Below are positions 1-8,262 of a stretch of 64,000 nt of DNA, piece by piece; within the stretch, counting starts at the first letter, position 1, and every line of letters starts with the position of its first letter. The translations under genes and the position numbers were made by a program. A model generated the notes under the pieces. It saw only the letters and a list, made by a program, of their open reading frames with translations, made no database searches and was not told where the DNA came from. Source of the DNA: Fodinicola acaciae (GTDB taxonomy: Bacteria; Actinomycetota; Actinomycetes; Mycobacteriales; HKI-0501); contig NZ_WOTN01000001.1 in the NCBI RefSeq assembly GCF_010993745.1, positions 1,987,235 to 2,051,234 of the forward strand, read 5' to 3'.

Positions 1-29
1 CACCGAATCGGTTAGAGTCTAACGAGCGG

Positions 30-899
30 TTGAGTGCGCGCATCGTCGGCGCGATGCCGACGTTGCCGCCTTCGGAGCGGCGGGTTGCCGAGCAGATCCT
101 GCGGGACCTGAACGGCATTCCGCAGGTCACCAGCGAGGAGCTGGCGCGCCGCGCCGAGGTGTCCCTCACCACCGTCACGCGGTTGTGTCGCTCACTCGAG
201 TTGGAGAACTACCAGCAGCTGCGCGTGGCTTTGGCCAACGAGGCCGGACTCAACCGCGGCCGAGGTTGGGAGGCGGCGCAAGGCACCGACATTCGGCCCG
301 ACGACTCATTGTCTGACGTCCTCACCGGCCTGCTTGCTTCCGAGGTGCGCGCTTTGGAGGACACCGCCACCAGCCTCGACCTCGACACCGTGGCAACCGT
401 GGCGGACGCGATCGTCCGAGCGCGCCGGGTCGAGATCTACGGGGTCAGCGGCAGCGGGTCGGTCGCACGAGACCTCGGACGGCGGTTTCAGCTGATCGGA
501 CTGCCGGCAGTCGCGCAGGCCGACTCGCACGACGCGCTGGCAAGTGCGGCTCTCCTGGGACCCGATGATGTGGCGATCGCCATCTCGCATTCCGGTCACA
601 CTCGCGACGTGGTGGAAATTCTTACCCTGGCAGGCAAAAACGCTGCTGTCACGGTCGCGATCAGCAACTTTCCCCGGTCACCAGTAGCACTCGCCGCCAA
701 ACACGCGCTGACCACCGCCGCACGAGACACGACGTTTCGATCAGGTGCCCTGGCCGGCCGGCAGGCGCAGATGTTCGTCGCCGACCTGCTCTACCTGGCG
801 GTTGCCCAGCGGACGTACGACGCGACCACTGCCGCGATCGCGGCGACTTCTGCAGCCGTACGGCGGCGTCGAGCGTCGACTCAGAAGCGAAAAGACTGA
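30..899 (+). CDS. MurR/RpiR-family transcriptional regulator (HTH + SIS)
   Basis: Sugar-phosphate-type repressor or activator. Residues 5-80 match the HTH_6 fold, with a PSERRVAEQIL start and a TSEELARRAEVSLTTVTRLCRSL helix-turn-helix. Residues about 120-250 form a SIS sugar-isomerase domain with the motif IYGVSGSGSVARDLGRRF. Such proteins bind phosphosugars through SIS and control nearby sugar catabolism. The start chosen is a TTG. The reading frame stays open upstream to the window edge, so the true start may lie outside and the gene may be clipped by a few codons. Length (289 aa) is normal. The aldo/keto reductase 17 bp downstream is probably co-transcribed. The effector sugar is unknown. 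Confidence 0.85.
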   Translation: MSARIVGAMPTLPPSERRVAEQILRDLNGIPQVTSEELARRAEVSLTTVTRLCRSLELENYQQLRVALANEAGLNRGRGWEAAQGTDIRPDDSLSDVLTGLLASEVRALEDTATSLDLDTVATVADAIVRARRVEIYGVSGSGSVARDLGRRFQLIGLPAVAQADSHDALASAALLGPDDVAIAISHSGHTRDVVEILTLAGKNAAVTVAISNFPRSPVALAAKHALTTAARDTTFRSGALAGRQAQMFVADLLYLAVAQRTYDATTAAIAATSAAVRRRRASTQKRKD

Positions 900-916
900 C
901 ACGAGAGGACTCGCGC

Positions 917-1906
917 GTGGACCACGTTCGATTGGGACGCACCGGCCTGAAGGTATCGCGGCTTTGCCTGGGAACGATGACATTCGGCCTACAGTGCGAC
1001 GAACCGGCCGCGGTCGCCATCATGGACCGCGCAGCCGAGGCCGGGATCACCTTCCTGGACACCGCGGACGTCTATCCGATGGGTGGCCAGCTCGACTCGG
1101 TCGGCAGGACCGAGGAAATCGTCGGCCGCTGGCTGGAGAAACGGCGCGACCAGTTCATCCTGGCCAGCAAATGCTCACACGCGATGGGACCGCTGCCGTG
1201 GCAACGCGGCAACTCGCGTAAGCACATCCTCGCCGCCGTCGAAGGCTCGCTGCGCCGGCTGCGGACGGACTACATCGATCTTTACCAGCTGCATGGCCCC
1301 GATCCGGACACACCGATCGACCAGACCCTTGCCGCGCTCGACGATCTCGTGCGGTCAGGGAAAGTGCGCTATGTGGGTTGCTCGAACTTCGCCGCTCACC
1401 AGGTCGCCAGAGCGCTTGGCCGCAGCGAGGCGCGCGGCTTGGTGTCGTTCGTGAGCGTACAACCGCGCTACAACCTGCTTTTCCGGCAGTTCGAGCGAGA
1501 CCTCCTGCCGATGTGCCAGGAAGAGGGACTTGCCGTGCTTCCATACAACCCGCTGGCCGGTGGGATGCTCACCGGCAAGCACCGCAACGGCACGCCGGCC
1601 AGCGGCACGCGTTTCACCGTCGACGCCGTACGTGAGATTTATCGGAGTCGTTACTGGCACGACGACATCTTGGCCACTGTTGAGGAAATCCGTACGTTGG
1701 CTGCGGAGGCCGATCTGTCCGTGACCTCGTTGGCGGTTGCCTGGGTGCTGGCCAACCCTGCCGTTACGGCGGCCATTATCGGGGCCAGCAGGGCCGACCA
1801 GTTGACGGACACGGTTGCGGCGGGTGAGGTGGTGCTGCCGGAGGACCTGAAGGATCGGTTGGATCAGGTGAGTTTCGCGTATCGGTTCGGCGACGCGGCG
1901 TTTTAG
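917..1906 (+). CDS. Aldo/keto reductase
   Basis: NAD(P)H-dependent oxidoreductase of the AKR (TIM-barrel) superfamily, 329 aa. The N-terminus MDHVRLGRTGLKVSRLCLGTM is typical. The active-site region FLDTADVYPMG supplies Asp and Tyr, and SKCSHAMG carries the Lys position; the later GCSNFAAHQV and IIGASRADQL motifs fit the cofactor-binding barrel. GTG start, preceded by GAGAGGAC. It lies 17 bp after the RpiR regulator, so the pair probably forms a small carbohydrate-related operon. The substrate cannot be read from sequence. Confidence 0.88.
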   Translation: MDHVRLGRTGLKVSRLCLGTMTFGLQCDEPAAVAIMDRAAEAGITFLDTADVYPMGGQLDSVGRTEEIVGRWLEKRRDQFILASKCSHAMGPLPWQRGNSRKHILAAVEGSLRRLRTDYIDLYQLHGPDPDTPIDQTLAALDDLVRSGKVRYVGCSNFAAHQVARALGRSEARGLVSFVSVQPRYNLLFRQFERDLLPMCQEEGLAVLPYNPLAGGMLTGKHRNGTPASGTRFTVDAVREIYRSRYWHDDILATVEEIRTLAAEADLSVTSLAVAWVLANPAVTAAIIGASRADQLTDTVAAGEVVLPEDLKDRLDQVSFAYRFGDAAF

Positions 1907-2077
1907 GAGTGCGCCGGGTGTGCGGAGCGGTGTCTGGCGCCTTGGGAGGTGTTGTGCGGTGGGGAGGGTGGTTGGGGCGCCATAGCGTGCGGTGAGGAGG
2001 TGGTTGGGGCGAAAAACAGCCGCCTTTCTTGTGTTTTATGGGAAGTTGCGGCTCATAATGTCGGACTGTGGAGTTTG

Positions 2078-3038
2078 ATGGTGGCATGGGTTATCGGGGA
2101 TCCGTTGTTCGCGTTGGATTTTGTGGATGCGGCGCCGGATGCGGAGACGGTTCGGGTTTTGCAGGGGTTGGATCTTTCGGCTGCGGATCGGTATGAATGT
2201 CTTGCCGTGATGGAGGTGACCAATCGGTTGATCGCGGCGATGCAGGGGATGCAGTTGGCGTCGATGGGGCGGTTCATCACCCAGTACGATCCGTTGGCGC
2301 GGCGGTACGCGGCCGCCGAGGTCGCCTCAGCGTTGAAATGGACCACCAGGGCCGCGTGAGCATCTGACCACCACTCTCCCCCGCACGCTCGCGGCGCTGT
2401 GCGCCGGCATCATCGACATCGCCAAGGCGCGGACAATGATCGAGCAAACCGAGATCATCGACGCCGACGACGGCATGGCCTGGCTCAGCGCGTTGCTGCC
2501 GGCAGAAAAGACCGAGGCGATCTACCAGCTCATCGCCGACGTGCTCGCTGACCGCATCCTCGGCGACCCCAGCAACGTCAAAATTCGGCTCGACGTCAAG
2601 GTAAACGCCACGACCATGATGGGCCTGGACAACGAGCCTGGCCAGATAGTCGGCCACGGGCCGATCACCGCCAAGCACGCGCGTGAGCCGGGCATGCGGC
2701 CCGGCAGCGAATGGTTCCGGCTCTGGACCGACGGCCCCACCGACACCGTCCTGGACTACGGCCGGCTCAAATACAAGCCAGACACCGCGCTCGCCGACTA
2801 CGTCCGAGCCAACGCTCCCACCTGCATCTTCCCGTGCTGCAACCGGCCAGCCAGGAGCTGCGAGCCCGACCACACCGTGCCCTTCCCGGACGGCCCGACC
2901 TCGGCCGACAATCTCAAGCCCCTCTGTAAGTATCACCATGAAGCCAAAACGCACCACGGCTGGGACGTCACGCAAGTGACGTACGCCTGGACCTCGCCGC
3001 TCGGGCGAACGTACGTCGTCTCCACGGAGGACAACTGA
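2078..3038 (+). pseudogene. Broken DUF222/HNH endonuclease (13E12-type)
   Basis: Two pieces of one gene lie in different frames. The first (start near ATG 2078, protein MVAWVIGDPLFALDF...) is the DUF222 N-terminal region and stops at 2357-2359 after ALKWTTRAA. The second resumes at about 2358 one frame away with EHLTTTLPRTLAALCAG and runs to 3038. It ends in a complete HNH module with cysteine pairs, DHTVPFPDGP, NLKPLC and the KYHHEAK histidines. Relatives carry roughly ten more residues at the junction, so a small deletion or frameshift is likely. The 170 bp upstream are strikingly G/T-rich and non-coding. The family is multicopy in actinomycetes and often decayed. A sequencing error cannot be excluded. 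Confidence 0.75.
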
Positions 3039-3079
3039 GCGCTGCACTTTCGGGTAACGGCAGTTGCCTGCGAAATCTC

Positions 3080-3117
3080 ATCCTCCGGCCTTGCCGGTGA
3101 CCGGTCGTACGGAGGAT
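3080..3117. promoter_or_regulatory. Inverted repeat before the putative effector gene
   Basis: ATCCTCCG (3080-3087) is repeated inverted as CGGAGGAT (3110-3117) with a GC-rich loop. It lies between the HNH pseudogene and the start at 3144. It could be a weak terminator or a 5'-UTR hairpin; there is no T-tract. Confidence 0.35.
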
Positions 3118-3143
3118 CGTGGCTGCCATCCCCGAGGAGAGGG

Positions 3144-5549
3144 ATGGCGATGGACCGAGCACCACATCACCTTCCGCCGCCGCGCCGACACGTCCCGGTC
3201 GAGCCCGATCTCAACCACAATTCGGCGGTTTCTCCGGGCCAGGCGACGATCCAGCACCTGCAGCGCACCATCGGCAACCAGCGCGTACAGCGGTTGCTTC
3301 TTCAGCGCGCCAATTCGGCCGATCCACGGCTGCCGGCCAACCAGGCGGAGGCGTTGAGCCGAGCCAAAGAGGCGAAGCGAGCCATCGACGCGGCAATCGC
3401 GGCGATGCGTACGTCGGCGGCGGCCGAGCAGCGCAATGCCGTGCAGTTCATGACACAGCGGAAATGGGTGCCGGCGGCGCTCACACCACGACACGATTCA
3501 CCGGTCGGCGCGCCAGCCATTCATTTCTTTCCCGGACAAAACAATTACACCGGATCGCAAACGCTCGACGCGCAGACGACACACAAGGTCAGTCCCAAAC
3601 GTACGTGGGTGTACGTACGTGCACGCGACCACGCCAATGTGGACAATCCCCTGGCACAGGCAGACATCCAGTCACGGATCACCGCCGCTGTTTCCGAAGT
3701 CGCGCACACGAAGGCCACCCATCCCGGACAGCCAGTGTCGGTCGACCTCTACCGGGCACGCTTCAACGGCCTTTTCGACGTGCCGCCATTCAACGCTCTC
3801 AGCAACGCCGTCGACCTGACGCTGGACAGCCGCGGCCCGCGTACGCGGCGAGCGCGTGCGATTTTCGACCGTATTCTCACCGAAGAGCCAACGATCCGCG
3901 CCGCGTACGACGCGAACACCGGTGGACTTCGGGGCGTCATCGACACCTACGCCGAACCGGACGGCATGAACCGCGTCAACTCGCCGCGGCTGCAGCGACT
4001 GCGCGAGGCGTTTTTCGCGTTCAAGGCACCGGTCGCCGACTTTTCCCGGTTTCGCAACGCGATCCGTACGGCGGCGGCCGGTCTGGACGCGACCGACCGG
4101 AAAGCGTTCGACGACTCCAACGACTGGCAACAGCTCGTCAACGCACACGTCACCGACGAAGCACAACGGATCGAGATACGCGCGATCATCAGTCAGCGCA
4201 CCCAAGCACAGCTGGACAAGGCGACATTCGCCACGTTGTGGACGATGCGCGCCAGGGTCGACGCCGGCGCAGGTCTGAAGGACGTCACCAACGGATCCGT
4301 CGTACGTTATCTGGATGGCACCTTGCAGCTCGGCGTCAACACTGAGCTGCAGGGCGGCCGCGCCAACACCGGCCTGGCGCTTTTCGTCCGTAGCTCCGCA
4401 TTACGCGGCTCGACCGTCGTCGGAGCACCGGACACCAAACCGTTTCCACCGCGCGACGACGGCACCTTCAGTCGTCTGTCGATCCTCCAACCAACGCCGG
4501 CGCCAGCCGCCGACACACTGACGATTTCGACCGAACTGCTCGACACCGACCGCACGACCGTGCTGGCCACGCGGCGCCTGACCGTGACGGCCAGCCCCGG
4601 GACGCCGTTCACGAAGGCCCAGGCACTGGCGAGCGCGCGCGAGGACCAGGCGTTCTTTCGCGGCGCATTCCTCACCTTGCTGCGAAACCGCGGCGGACAC
4701 GCGGCGCGTGTGGCGACCGCGATCGCACAGGGGACCATCAAGCTCGAGCCGCAGACACCGCGCCACGACTCGCGAGCGTACGTCGCGAACAAGGCCGCCG
4801 GCGATCCGTCGCAGACCGGCTTCTTCCACGGCGTCACGTACGGAGACCTGAACGACACCGTCAACAGTTTCGTGTCCGGCGCCAGCACCAGGGGCGCCAC
4901 ACCGTCCGAGCTGCATGGTGTCATGTGGGTCGAGCGTACGTTCGACGTCGCGGCCAACGCGAAGATCGCCGACGACGACGTGATCAAATTTGCCGTTCAC
5001 GAAGCGGTCCACGCGCTCGACGCGACCGTCCATCGCGCCGATTCGACCAACCTCGACCATTACAAGTCGGAGTTTCGCGCCTACTGGATGGAAGGCATCT
5101 TCGGTCCACCCGACCAGGCGACCTGCCAGAACGCGTCGGGAAACTGCCTGTCGACCGAGGTCGATCCGAACATGTCCGCGCCAGGACCGAAATCGCCGCG
5201 CGCTCGCGCGATCTTCGAGAAACTGTACGCGACCTATCCGTACGTGAAACCGGACTATGACAACAACGTCAACGGATTTCGGGAAGCCGTCGACCGGTAC
5301 GTGTGGCCGGACGGCATCAACCTGATCCTCTCCAAAAACCTCGACGACCTGCAGAAAGTCGTCGCCGAATGGGACGGCGGAAGCTTTCCCGCGCTCAGGA
5401 CGAACGTGCTGCGTCTGGCCGCCGGTCTCACCGCGGAGGAGCGGCAGGAGATCAACCGAAACCGTGAATGGCGCGAGTTGGTGGAAAAGAAAGTGACCGA
5501 CCCGGCCGACCGTGTGCGGCTCGAGTCCGACCTTGGCATCCCGCGATGA
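3144..5549 (+). CDS. Putative eCIS-type cargo protein with HExxH metallopeptidase domain and duplicated flanking domain
   Basis: 801 aa, no signal peptide. Residues about 32-50 read IQHLQRTIGNQRVQRLL, resembling the LQR..GN..V..L signature found at the N-terminus of many proteins associated with extracellular contractile injection systems (eCIS). Residues about 600-655 hold a zincin motif AVHEAVHALD (H619, E620, H623), followed by acidic candidates E643 and E650 in SEFRAYWMEG for the third zinc ligand. A domain of about 115 aa occurs twice, at about 233-350 and 683-801. Both copies carry an RARAIF start, a Y-D-N-G-R-V-D-Y/RY-PDG core, an AAGL segment and a W..LV..VTD..-R end. No injection-system structural genes are present in the window. 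The start is supported by GAGGAG; ATG 3150 is an alternative. The function is inferred and the domain order is seen. Confidence 0.6.
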   Translation: MAMDRAPHHLPPPRRHVPVEPDLNHNSAVSPGQATIQHLQRTIGNQRVQRLLLQRANSADPRLPANQAEALSRAKEAKRAIDAAIAAMRTSAAAEQRNAVQFMTQRKWVPAALTPRHDSPVGAPAIHFFPGQNNYTGSQTLDAQTTHKVSPKRTWVYVRARDHANVDNPLAQADIQSRITAAVSEVAHTKATHPGQPVSVDLYRARFNGLFDVPPFNALSNAVDLTLDSRGPRTRRARAIFDRILTEEPTIRAAYDANTGGLRGVIDTYAEPDGMNRVNSPRLQRLREAFFAFKAPVADFSRFRNAIRTAAAGLDATDRKAFDDSNDWQQLVNAHVTDEAQRIEIRAIISQRTQAQLDKATFATLWTMRARVDAGAGLKDVTNGSVVRYLDGTLQLGVNTELQGGRANTGLALFVRSSALRGSTVVGAPDTKPFPPRDDGTFSRLSILQPTPAPAADTLTISTELLDTDRTTVLATRRLTVTASPGTPFTKAQALASAREDQAFFRGAFLTLLRNRGGHAARVATAIAQGTIKLEPQTPRHDSRAYVANKAAGDPSQTGFFHGVTYGDLNDTVNSFVSGASTRGATPSELHGVMWVERTFDVAANAKIADDDVIKFAVHEAVHALDATVHRADSTNLDHYKSEFRAYWMEGIFGPPDQATCQNASGNCLSTEVDPNMSAPGPKSPRARAIFEKLYATYPYVKPDYDNNVNGFREAVDRYVWPDGINLILSKNLDDLQKVVAEWDGGSFPALRTNVLRLAAGLTAEERQEINRNREWRELVEKKVTDPADRVRLESDLGIPR

Positions 5550-5971
5550 ACCGACACGTCATCGAGGAGCTGGGGCTCTCCTTCGCCGCTGAGCCGCAGT
5601 GGCCGGAGGATCGTTTCGTTGGCGCGGAATGGCAGGCGGTTTTCCGGCATCTCCCCGGCCAGGCCGGCACATTTTTCGTACGGTATGGCGCAGGACAACG
5701 GATCGACGCGTTCGCGGCCACGCTTGCCGACGCGCTGACGAGCGTGACGACAACGCTCGACGAACCGTACGTCGTGGACGGCCGACCCGCGCGCCGACTG
5801 GTGCTTCGGACCAATCGACGAGACGGCGAGGCGTACGACGTCGTCGCCGTCGGCCTGGAGATCCACGGCATCCCGGTATTGATCGGCTATCGGGTCCGCG
5901 AAAGCGCGGACGTCCAGCCGACGCTGGAGCAGACGCTCGCCAGCGTGACCATCGCCGGTCACGGCGGCTGA
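5546..5971 (+). CDS. Small DcrB/DUF1795-like partner protein
   Basis: 141 aa from ATG 5546, which overlaps the previous stop (ATGA), so the two genes should be translationally coupled. The C-terminal half has the alternating pattern of the DcrB/PsbP-like fold: a strand segment EAYDVVAVGLEIHGIPVLIGYRV followed by a helix leading to TLEQTLASVTI. DUF1795 proteins include EagR chaperones of type VI secretion effectors, so a chaperone or immunity role beside the HExxH protein is plausible. This is fold-level pattern recognition only. An upstream in-frame start at 5468 is possible but would overlap the protease gene by 82 bp. Confidence 0.55.
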   Translation: MNRHVIEELGLSFAAEPQWPEDRFVGAEWQAVFRHLPGQAGTFFVRYGAGQRIDAFAATLADALTSVTTTLDEPYVVDGRPARRLVLRTNRRDGEAYDVVAVGLEIHGIPVLIGYRVRESADVQPTLEQTLASVTIAGHGG

Positions 5972-6071
5972 CCGGAGGTCCGCTCACGTCTCTAGGGTCC
6001 AACGACCCGGCACCGGTCGACCGTCCCGCCAGTTGTACGCCGCCGGTCCGCGTGGCACACTTGAAGACAGG

Positions 6072-6103
6072 TCCCCACCGGCTCCCCCCGTGGCCGGTGG
6101 GGA
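6072..6103 (+). terminator. Intrinsic terminator after the effector pair
   Basis: Perfect 10-bp stem TCCCCACCGG / CCGGTGGGGA (6072-6081 with 6094-6103), 12-nt loop, then TTTCTCT. It sits 100 bp after the stop at 5971 and before the FMN reductase promoter. Confidence 0.7.
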
Positions 6104-6137
6104 TTTCTCTGTCTCCAGACCTCGATTTGCAGACACC

Positions 6138-6154
6138 GTTGTACCCATTACAAC
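6138..6154. promoter_or_regulatory. Palindrome upstream of FMN reductase
   Basis: GTTGTA-CCCAT-TACAAC, perfect 6-bp arms, 37 bp before the ATG at 6191. Its position fits an operator for a dimeric regulator. The regulator is unknown. Confidence 0.45.
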
Positions 6155-6190
6155 GCCCGCTGTACGATCGAGGGCGTGAGAGGAGAACGC

Positions 6191-6772
6191 ATGACACGCA
6201 TAGCGATCGTGCTCGGCAGTACGCGACCGGGCCGCCGCGCGGAGATCGTGGCGCGCTGGGTCGCCGAGGTGGCCAAGCGGCACCACGACGCGGAGTTCGA
6301 ACTGGTCGACATCGGCGCGTACGGCCTGCCGATGCTCGACGAGCCGGCGCCGGCGATGACCGGCGACTATCGCAACGAGCACACCAAGCGGTGGGCCGCG
6401 GCGATCGACGGCTTCGACGGATACGTCTTCGTGACGCCGGAATACAACCACTCGTTTCCGGCCGCACTGAAGAACGCGATCGACTTCCTGTACGCCGAGT
6501 GGAACGACAAGGCGGCCGGCTTCGTCGGCTATGGCGCCTACGGCGGCATGCGCGCGGTCGAGCAGTTGCGGCTGATCCTGGCCGAGATGAAGGTCGCGAC
6601 GGTACGCACCCAGGTCGCGCTGTCCAAGCACACCGACCGGGATCTGTTCGTAGATCCGGAAAACTGGCGGCCCAGCGGCGACAGGGATCTGACCGAGATG
6701 CTCGACCAGCTCATCGCCTGGTCAAACGCGCTCAGGACACTGCAGCCGGTTTCCGCAGCGGCGCGCGGCTGA
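6191..6772 (+). CDS. NADPH-dependent FMN reductase / flavodoxin-like oxidoreductase
   Basis: 193 aa. The phosphate-binding loop GSTRPGRRAE sits at the N-terminus and the flavin-contacting TPEYNHSFPAALKNAID near residue 85, the classical signature of the NADPH-dependent FMN reductase family (PF03358). It would reduce free flavin or quinones with NADPH. ATG 6191 follows GAGAGGAGAAC; an upstream GTG at 6176 would overlap that Shine-Dalgarno sequence. The gene converges on the monooxygenase below, overlapping it by 41 bp at the 3' ends. It could supply reduced flavin to neighbours, but nothing in the sequence proves this. Confidence 0.85.
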   Translation: MTRIAIVLGSTRPGRRAEIVARWVAEVAKRHHDAEFELVDIGAYGLPMLDEPAPAMTGDYRNEHTKRWAAAIDGFDGYVFVTPEYNHSFPAALKNAIDFLYAEWNDKAAGFVGYGAYGGMRAVEQLRLILAEMKVATVRTQVALSKHTDRDLFVDPENWRPSGDRDLTEMLDQLIAWSNALRTLQPVSAAARG

Positions 6773-8213
6773 AACGCATCCCCGCGTCGGCCAGCGAACC
6801 GTGTCGAAGCATGATCCGGTCGCGTACGTAGTTCTGATAGAGCCGCCAAGGAGCGACCGGCCCCTGCTTCGGCAGCAGGTGCGCGCTCCGCTTCACATAG
6901 CCGGACTTCAGGTCGATCAGCGGCACCAGCTCATCGGTCGCCGGCGCGCGCGGCGTACAAACGCGATATCCGTGTCGGTCCAGGTGGTTGAGCAGCCGGC
7001 ACACATAGTGCGCGACCAGGTCGGCCTTCAACGTCCACGACGCGTTGGTATAGCCGACGGTGAGCGCGAAGTTCGGCACGCCGGAAAGCATCATCCCTTT
7101 GTACGCAATGGTTTTGCCGAGCTCCACCGGCTCGCCGTCGAGCGTCAGCTGTACGCCGCCGATGCCGAGCAGGTTGAGACCGGTGGCGGTCACCACGATG
7201 TCGGCCGGCAGCTCCTCCCCACTGCTCAACCGGATGCCGGTCCTGGTGAACGTGTCGATCGTGTCGGTGGCGATGTCGGCCTTGCCGTCGCGTACGGCCC
7301 GGAAGAAGTCGCCGTCCGGCACGAAACACATCCGCTGGTCCCACGGCTTGTATGCCGGCGAGAAGTGTTTGTCGACGTCGAAACCGTCCGGCAGTTGCGC
7401 GACGACGCCCTTGCGCAACAGCTTCTTCGCGAACTCCGGCGCGCGCTGGCTGACGTTGTACGCGAGCATCGCCTTCGCCACGTTCTGCCAGCGTACGGCC
7501 GGATAGACGAAGCTGTCCGGCAGCCGGCCGATGATCTTGTCAGCCAGCCAGTCGGTCGACGGCAGCGTCAGCAGATACGACGGCGAGCGCTGCAACATCG
7601 TGACTTTCGCGGCTTTCTCGGCCATCGACGGCACCAGCGTCACCGCGGTGGCGCCGCTGCCGATCACCACGACCCGCTTGCCGGTGTAGTCCAGATCCTC
7701 CGGCCAGAATTGCGGATGCACGATCTCGCCGGCGAAGTCGTCGACGCCGGGAAAGTCGGGCGTGTAGCCCTGGTCGTAGTTGTAGTAGCCGGAGCAGGAA
7801 AACAGGAAGTCACAGCTGAGCCGCACGACCTCGCCGGTGTCCGTACGCTCGGCGTCGACCAGCCAGCGAGCGTCGGCCGACGACCAGTCGGCCCGGACGA
7901 CCTTGTGGTGAAAGCGGATCTTCTCGGTGATGCCGCGCTCGGCCGCGGTGGCGCGCACGTACGATCGGATCGACGGTCCGTCGGCGATGGACTTCGCCTG
8001 CTTCCACGGCCGGAACGAATAGCCGAGGGTGAACATGTCGGAGTCGGACCGTACGCCCGGATAGCGGAACAGGTCCCACGTCCCGCCGATCGCGTCGCGC
8101 GCCTCCAGGATCGTGAACGTCCGGCCGGGACATTCGTCCTGGAGGTGGCTGGCGGCTCCGATCCCGGACAAACCCGCACCGACGATCAGCACATCCACGT
8201 GTTCGACCGACAT
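6732..8213 (-). CDS. EthA-type flavin-containing Baeyer-Villiger monooxygenase
   Basis: 493 aa. An N-terminal FAD Rossmann motif GAGLSG (12-17) is followed by EARDAIGGTWDLFRYPGVRSDSD, very close to the EthA subgroup. The BVMO fingerprint FxGxxxHxxxWP is intact (F160 to P171, FAGEIVHPQFWP). A second nucleotide-binding motif VVIGSGATA follows. These enzymes insert oxygen next to ketone carbonyls using NADPH. The gene lies on the same strand as, and downstream of, the MFS exporter and the GAF/Fis regulator of the propane cluster. Oxidation of a ketone such as acetone is therefore a reasonable but unproven role. Its own upstream gap carries a perfect palindrome. Confidence 0.85.
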   Translation of the reverse strand: MSVEHVDVLIVGAGLSGIGAASHLQDECPGRTFTILEARDAIGGTWDLFRYPGVRSDSDMFTLGYSFRPWKQAKSIADGPSIRSYVRATAAERGITEKIRFHHKVVRADWSSADARWLVDAERTDTGEVVRLSCDFLFSCSGYYNYDQGYTPDFPGVDDFAGEIVHPQFWPEDLDYTGKRVVVIGSGATAVTLVPSMAEKAAKVTMLQRSPSYLLTLPSTDWLADKIIGRLPDSFVYPAVRWQNVAKAMLAYNVSQRAPEFAKKLLRKGVVAQLPDGFDVDKHFSPAYKPWDQRMCFVPDGDFFRAVRDGKADIATDTIDTFTRTGIRLSSGEELPADIVVTATGLNLLGIGGVQLTLDGEPVELGKTIAYKGMMLSGVPNFALTVGYTNASWTLKADLVAHYVCRLLNHLDRHGYRVCTPRAPATDELVPLIDLKSGYVKRSAHLLPKQGPVAPWRLYQNYVRDRIMLRHGSLADAGMRFSRAPLRKPAAVS

Positions 8214-8243
8214 GCTGGCCTCATCCCCTCAGAGCAGGTGGAC

Positions 8244-8262
8244 GTTACCTACTGAAGGTAAC
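8244..8262. promoter_or_regulatory. 19-bp palindromic operator before the monooxygenase
   Basis: GTTACCTACTGAAGGTAAC: perfect 7-bp arms with a 5-bp centre, plus an extra direct repeat of (G/T)TACCTAC / GTAACCTAC. It lies 31 bp upstream of the start at 8213, between the MFS and monooxygenase genes. It is TetR/EthR-like in form. No TetR gene is adjacent. Confidence 0.55.

Noticed and set aside
2436..3038. Intact 200-aa HNH endonuclease
   Set aside because: The frame lacks the DUF222 half, which lies one frame away directly upstream, so it is the second part of a broken gene.
3144..5971. Complete contractile injection system locus
   Set aside because: No sheath, tube, baseplate or AAA+ genes anywhere in the window; only the cargo-like gene and its partner.
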